NCBI GenBank assembly: GCA_027575765.1
Contig: JANBPT010000423.1
Span: forward strand, 1-36,755
DNA length: 36,755 nt
Direction of reading: 5' to 3'
Origin: Tieghemiomyces parasiticus
Taxonomy: Eukaryota > Kickxellomycota > Dimargaritomycetes > Dimargaritales > Dimargaritaceae
Made by a program: the position numbers and the translations under genes. A model generated the notes under the pieces. The model saw nothing but the letters and a program-made list of their open reading frames with translations, was not told the origin of the DNA and ran no database searches. Below, in pieces: positions 33,525-36,755 of the stretch (its first letter is position 1; each line of letters opens with the position of its first letter).

Positions 33525-34673
33525 ATGAAGTTGGGCCTAATGCACGCCGCTATGGTCGCCAGTTTGATGACCAACGAAGCCAGGGCCTCCCCCGCTGGTC
33601 CGGGTGTGGAGTACCAGGTCCGGCCTCCTACCGGCTCGGGAGGCAACGCCGGCCGCCAGCCCAAGGACGATTGCGATGACCTTCGACCCAATTATATCCG
33701 TCACCCCTACGGTAATGATAAAGGTCACCACGCCAGTCAGCCCGATTTCGGCTCGTTCTTCTACGGCAGCTCCGTCTACTCCCCCAATTTTGGGTCGCGC
33801 TTCTACGGCAGTTCCTCATACGACCGCAATTACGGGGGCCGGTTCCCCGGTAGTGTGTCTCATAGTCAGGATTACGGTTCTGGCTACCAAGGCAGACCTG
33901 ACCATGCCCGTATGTACGTTCACCGTCCCGGCGTTCCCGATTATGGCACTTCCTCGGGAAGCGGCCTAGCGCGTGATTACACCCGGGAGTCGCGCTTGCC
34001 GGCCTCTAGCTCGGGCGGCCCTTCCCATCCGCCCCCGTCGCACCCTACGCCGCCCCCGGCCGGCGGTGCCCGCGGTCCGAATAAATGGTACGATCTGCAC
34101 AAGTTCCATGGTGCCAACGATCAGGGAACATTTGAGCATAAGCAAGGCAAGGGTGTCGTCAACGGGCAGCCCTTTGCCTTCAACCATAAGCACGACCACG
34201 GCGGCCCGCAGTCGGCTGCCCAAGCCAAGGCAGGAGGTGACTTCAAGTTCGATTATGCCGACGCTAAGGGTGCCGATCACCCCGATCATTTCAAACACGA
34301 TCATAGATGGGGGCACGGCGAGAAGAAGCACTTCCAGAACGGCGCTGAGTCCGGCGTAAAGACGACGTCTGGCCATACCGAGGTGAGTAGCAGCGGTACC
34401 CATAAGGGTACCCCGGGTAATGGTAGTTCGTCTAGTGAGACCCACACCGTCCAGTCAGTCACCGAAAACACCACAACCCAGGTTCCCGCCGGTGATGGCC
34501 AGCAGAAACAGGTGGCCAACGCGACCCAGAAGTCTGCTAGCGAGAACTCAGCCCAGGTGTCCACCGTCAGTGGAAAGAGCGCTGACGGGTCGGTCACTTC
34601 GAGCCACTCCTCATCCAGCAGCAGTCAGAGTTCTTCCAGCAGCGTGTCCGTCAGTGAGAAGAAGCGTCGCTAA
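33525..34673 (+). CDS. Secreted His/Ser/Gly-rich repeat protein, unrecognised
   Basis: One exon, 382 residues. The start MKLGLMHAAMVASLMTNEARA looks like a signal peptide with cleavage before SPAG. Residues 73-122 hold degenerate repeats of an FGSRFYGSSSY type (Tyr/Gly/Ser-rich). 164-182 is Pro/His-rich. 186-272 is a His/Lys/Asp-rich block (HKHDHGG, DHPDHFKHDH). The rest is Ser/Thr/Gln-rich, ending in a poly-Ser stretch and KKRR. One Asn-Thr-Thr glycosylation site is seen. It could be a cell-wall, adhesive or metal-binding surface protein; no family is recognised. Codons are GC3-rich, supporting coding. The +1 frame stays open for about 50 codons past the stop, probably by chance. Confidence 0.75.
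   Translation: MKLGLMHAAMVASLMTNEARASPAGPGVEYQVRPPTGSGGNAGRQPKDDCDDLRPNYIRHPYGNDKGHHASQPDFGSFFYGSSVYSPNFGSRFYGSSSYDRNYGGRFPGSVSHSQDYGSGYQGRPDHARMYVHRPGVPDYGTSSGSGLARDYTRESRLPASSSGGPSHPPPSHPTPPPAGGARGPNKWYDLHKFHGANDQGTFEHKQGKGVVNGQPFAFNHKHDHGGPQSAAQAKAGGDFKFDYADAKGADHPDHFKHDHRWGHGEKKHFQNGAESGVKTTSGHTEVSSSGTHKGTPGNGSSSSETHTVQSVTENTTTQVPAGDGQQKQVANATQKSASENSAQVSTVSGKSADGSVTSSHSSSSSSQSSSSSVSVSEKKRR
33741..33890 (+). repeat. Degenerate Tyr/Gly/Ser coding repeats
   Basis: About four imperfect units of 11-16 residues (DFGSFFYGSSVY, NFGSRFYGSSSY, NYGGRFPGSVSH, DYGSGYQG) lie in tandem within the secreted protein. Stacked Tyr/Gly/Ser units are typical of structural or adhesive proteins. Confidence 0.65.
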
Positions 34674-36755
34674 AGCCCCTCCAGCAAATGTAGATGTCTA
34701 CGATCGCATCGCTGATTGGAAGGTCGTACAGAGGTTGTGCATTAGGCACTCGCTAGCTGAAGTAGTTGGAACTGATAATAACTTCGGTTATTCGGGACCA
34801 CCTTTTCTCTCGCGCCAGGCAGTTTAACGGGGTTGTCTACTACATCCTTGATTTAGTAAGATACAGCTGCTATTGAGCGGAATTCCGTCTCGCATTCTGT
34901 TTAACTTTGGCAATAAACACACTTCTCATAAAACTTTTCGTATTGAGTAAACCACCACACAACAAGCGAACCGAGTTCGGCTATTTAAAACTTATTTTCA
35001 CCGTGTTCATGATGAGTTCCATATGTCAATACCCCGATTGAATTGAGTAGGCAGATATAGGGCATTACAAACGTTACTAGGTAGGTTTATCGGTGACCGC
35101 TTGGCTGACCGGTCCAATTGTACACCGTTACTTCAGTAAACTAGGTAACATACTGAACGGGGATGTGCGGCACCCATACCTCTGAAAGCCAAGCTAGTTA
35201 ATATCTTATGCTGTGTTGGTTTTCAGAGAGACCGCTAAACCAACGGAGGGCCAACTGGATAAATAGGTAAGGAGCATAGTAAAAGGATTGGGGTAAGGGA
35301 GGCACGGGAATCCGTGAAGACAGAAAAGCAGAATGAGATCATGCTGAAAAGAGAGGAGTTCAAGATCCATCCTGGGCCCTTTTACCGACCCTTTCCTTAG
35401 CGGGAAGGGAGTTCGTTAATGACCTACGTTATTTGGAGAGGGCCGAAGGTGTATGGTTGTTAGGGACTGGGTGACCACAGGGAGGACCGCCCAAAAGGGG
35501 GGGCGGGCTACCCACAACCGCTCCGCCACAATTGCCATAATACGATTACACATTATCCTCAAACTCATCATCATATATTACAAGTACGGAACTCCAGCGG
35601 AAGACGGCGACTCTCGCATAAGATGTGCTGAATTTCCACTCCCAGTGCCATACCTTCCGTGACCAAGGATCCTGAACGTAATACCAAGGTGGAGAAGCTA
35701 CCACGCTTACGACGGGCCTTTAATGGCATGGAGGTACGAATATCTCGCCCGGGGTAGGTAGGAACATCCACTCACCCATCCACTTTTAGGGTCTGAGATC
35801 CTAGCGACTGCCAACGACGGAAGTCCGGGGGCCGTCAAGATCAACCGGTTCCCGCAGTAGAACAAAAATAGTATTGCACTAATTAGGTCAATCAGATTTT
35901 GGTCGCCATGTTTGGGCTACATTGTCCTGCCGACGGGAGGGGCCCTAGCTTGCAGAAAAAAAAGCAACAGCTAATAAACATGCGCTGACCTCGACCGGCA
36001 GACGTAGCTGGTGGCGCCAAGCCTACGGGGTCCATCCGGTCCCCGATCGTCCCGTACGGCTCGTTGTTAGGACCGTGTTTCTGACGAAGGCCCGCTCTGA
36101 ACGATCGGTCCCATTAGGGCCAACCATACGGGTGCCACCTGCTGAACAGGCCAATACCATACACTGAAGCGGCCTACAGGATCGACAGGCGGGTCTGCCG
36201 CCAGTACGCCGTAGTAGCCGAGGGTATGCTCAGGCTAATGTGACACGTCCATCCCGGTCCTGGGCCATATACTTGTCGTGCTTGCATGACTTGCGGTAAA
36301 TACACTATAACGACCCGGACCGTTCGGGCGGCTCGGATGATCGCATGGAAGCGCTTACAACGACCATTGCGGTCATTCGCTCGTAATGAGTAGCCTGTAC
36401 CCGCCCTCCCGTTTGCCTATCCTTTCTATTGTCCAAAGCGCTGGTACCTGGCCCAGCCACCTGGGCATCAATCGTAACTGGTCCTGTCAAGGGGTTCCGT
36501 ACCTCTCTACACCCCACCTCTGTGTGACCGGCCCCTTCGCCAACATGCTCAGCTTTCAGGTCGTTCCCAAGGCCATGGCAACCCTATAAAGCCATCGTTC
36601 TACACGCGTGGCCGTCGAAGGGTTCAGAGCCGTTGCGCAGGGTCTAGATTCCATTGTGCCCATGGCAGGGGGGGCAAGAGTCCTGGTTAGATATGTACCA
36701 GTCTAATCGCCAGAGGGTTCGACAATTAGCCTGTATCCAGAGAAGCGAGTGCCAG
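34674..36755. other. Right end, no firm gene
   Basis: After the secreted gene's 3' UTR the sequence is mostly non-coding. A possible two-exon fragment at 35646-35871 is listed separately. A plus ORF at 36386-36589 looks mildly protein-like at its end but has no context. A run of eight G lies near 36669. Confidence 0.3.
35646..35871 (+). CDS. Possible 3' exons of an unrecognised gene
   Basis: After acceptor-like CCACTCCCAG the frame reads a Lys/Arg-rich stretch (SVTKDPERNTKVEKLPRLRR) to donor GTAGGT at 35754. An exon from 35805 (after ATCCTAG) joins in phase and ends in TAG at 35871. No start or upstream exon was found. The 51-nt intron is short for this window. Confidence 0.2.

Noticed and set aside
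34674..34827. Open +1 frame past the stop of the secreted gene
   Set aside because: About 50 codons without a stop can occur by chance; no slippery site or splice site explains a switch.

Overview
The window is nuclear DNA from a fungus. Genes are split by short GT-AG introns (about 60-400 nt, donors mostly GTAAGT/GTACGT/GTAGGT). Families include a Ufo1/Pof10-like F-box protein, the TFIIIC subunit Sfc1/Tfc1, Dus2/Smm1, Ero1, RPS25 and a fungal-type seven-helix receptor. The standard genetic code is used. An early-diverging lineage (Zoopagomycota/Kickxellomycotina style) is my guess from the divergence of the proteins and the secreted low-complexity genes. The sequence alone does not prove it.

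Left part (1-16.7 kb) is gene-dense. It holds the tail of a Ser-rich protein (1-81, +); an F-box/WD40/UIM protein (849-3608, -, six exons); the TFIIIC subunit (4117-6536, +, six exons); three LYAR-type zinc-finger paralogues (6677-7623 -, 8401-9610 -, 10107-11612 +); tRNA-dihydrouridine(20) synthase (11998-14672, -, about ten exons); a tRNA-Thr(CGU) (15087-15158, -); and ribosomal protein eS25 (15810-16683, +, with an intron directly after ATG).

Middle part (16.7-25.4 kb) holds a decayed F-box-like gene (-), a small unrecognised + strand gene, ERO1 (20163-22999, +, ten exons with CxxxxC and CxxCxxC) and an intronless seven-helix receptor (24193-25413, -), convergent with ERO1.

Right part (25.4-36.8 kb) is gene-poor. 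It holds a possible small TATA-driven gene, an orphan hydrophobic exon with a decayed copy elsewhere in the window, a broken secreted Asn/Ser/Tyr/Gly-rich gene with an in-frame TAG, some short coding-like stretches, and one intact secreted His/Ser/Gly-rich gene (33525-34673, +) with a clear TATA box.

Functional themes: rRNA/tRNA/translation genes (LYAR-like proteins, TFIIIC, DUS2, tRNA, eS25) cluster on the left. Secretory and surface genes (ERO1, receptor, secreted low-complexity proteins) lie on the right. No operon-like logic is implied. For the main genes I checked that exon phases join in frame by hand. No splice site has transcript support.
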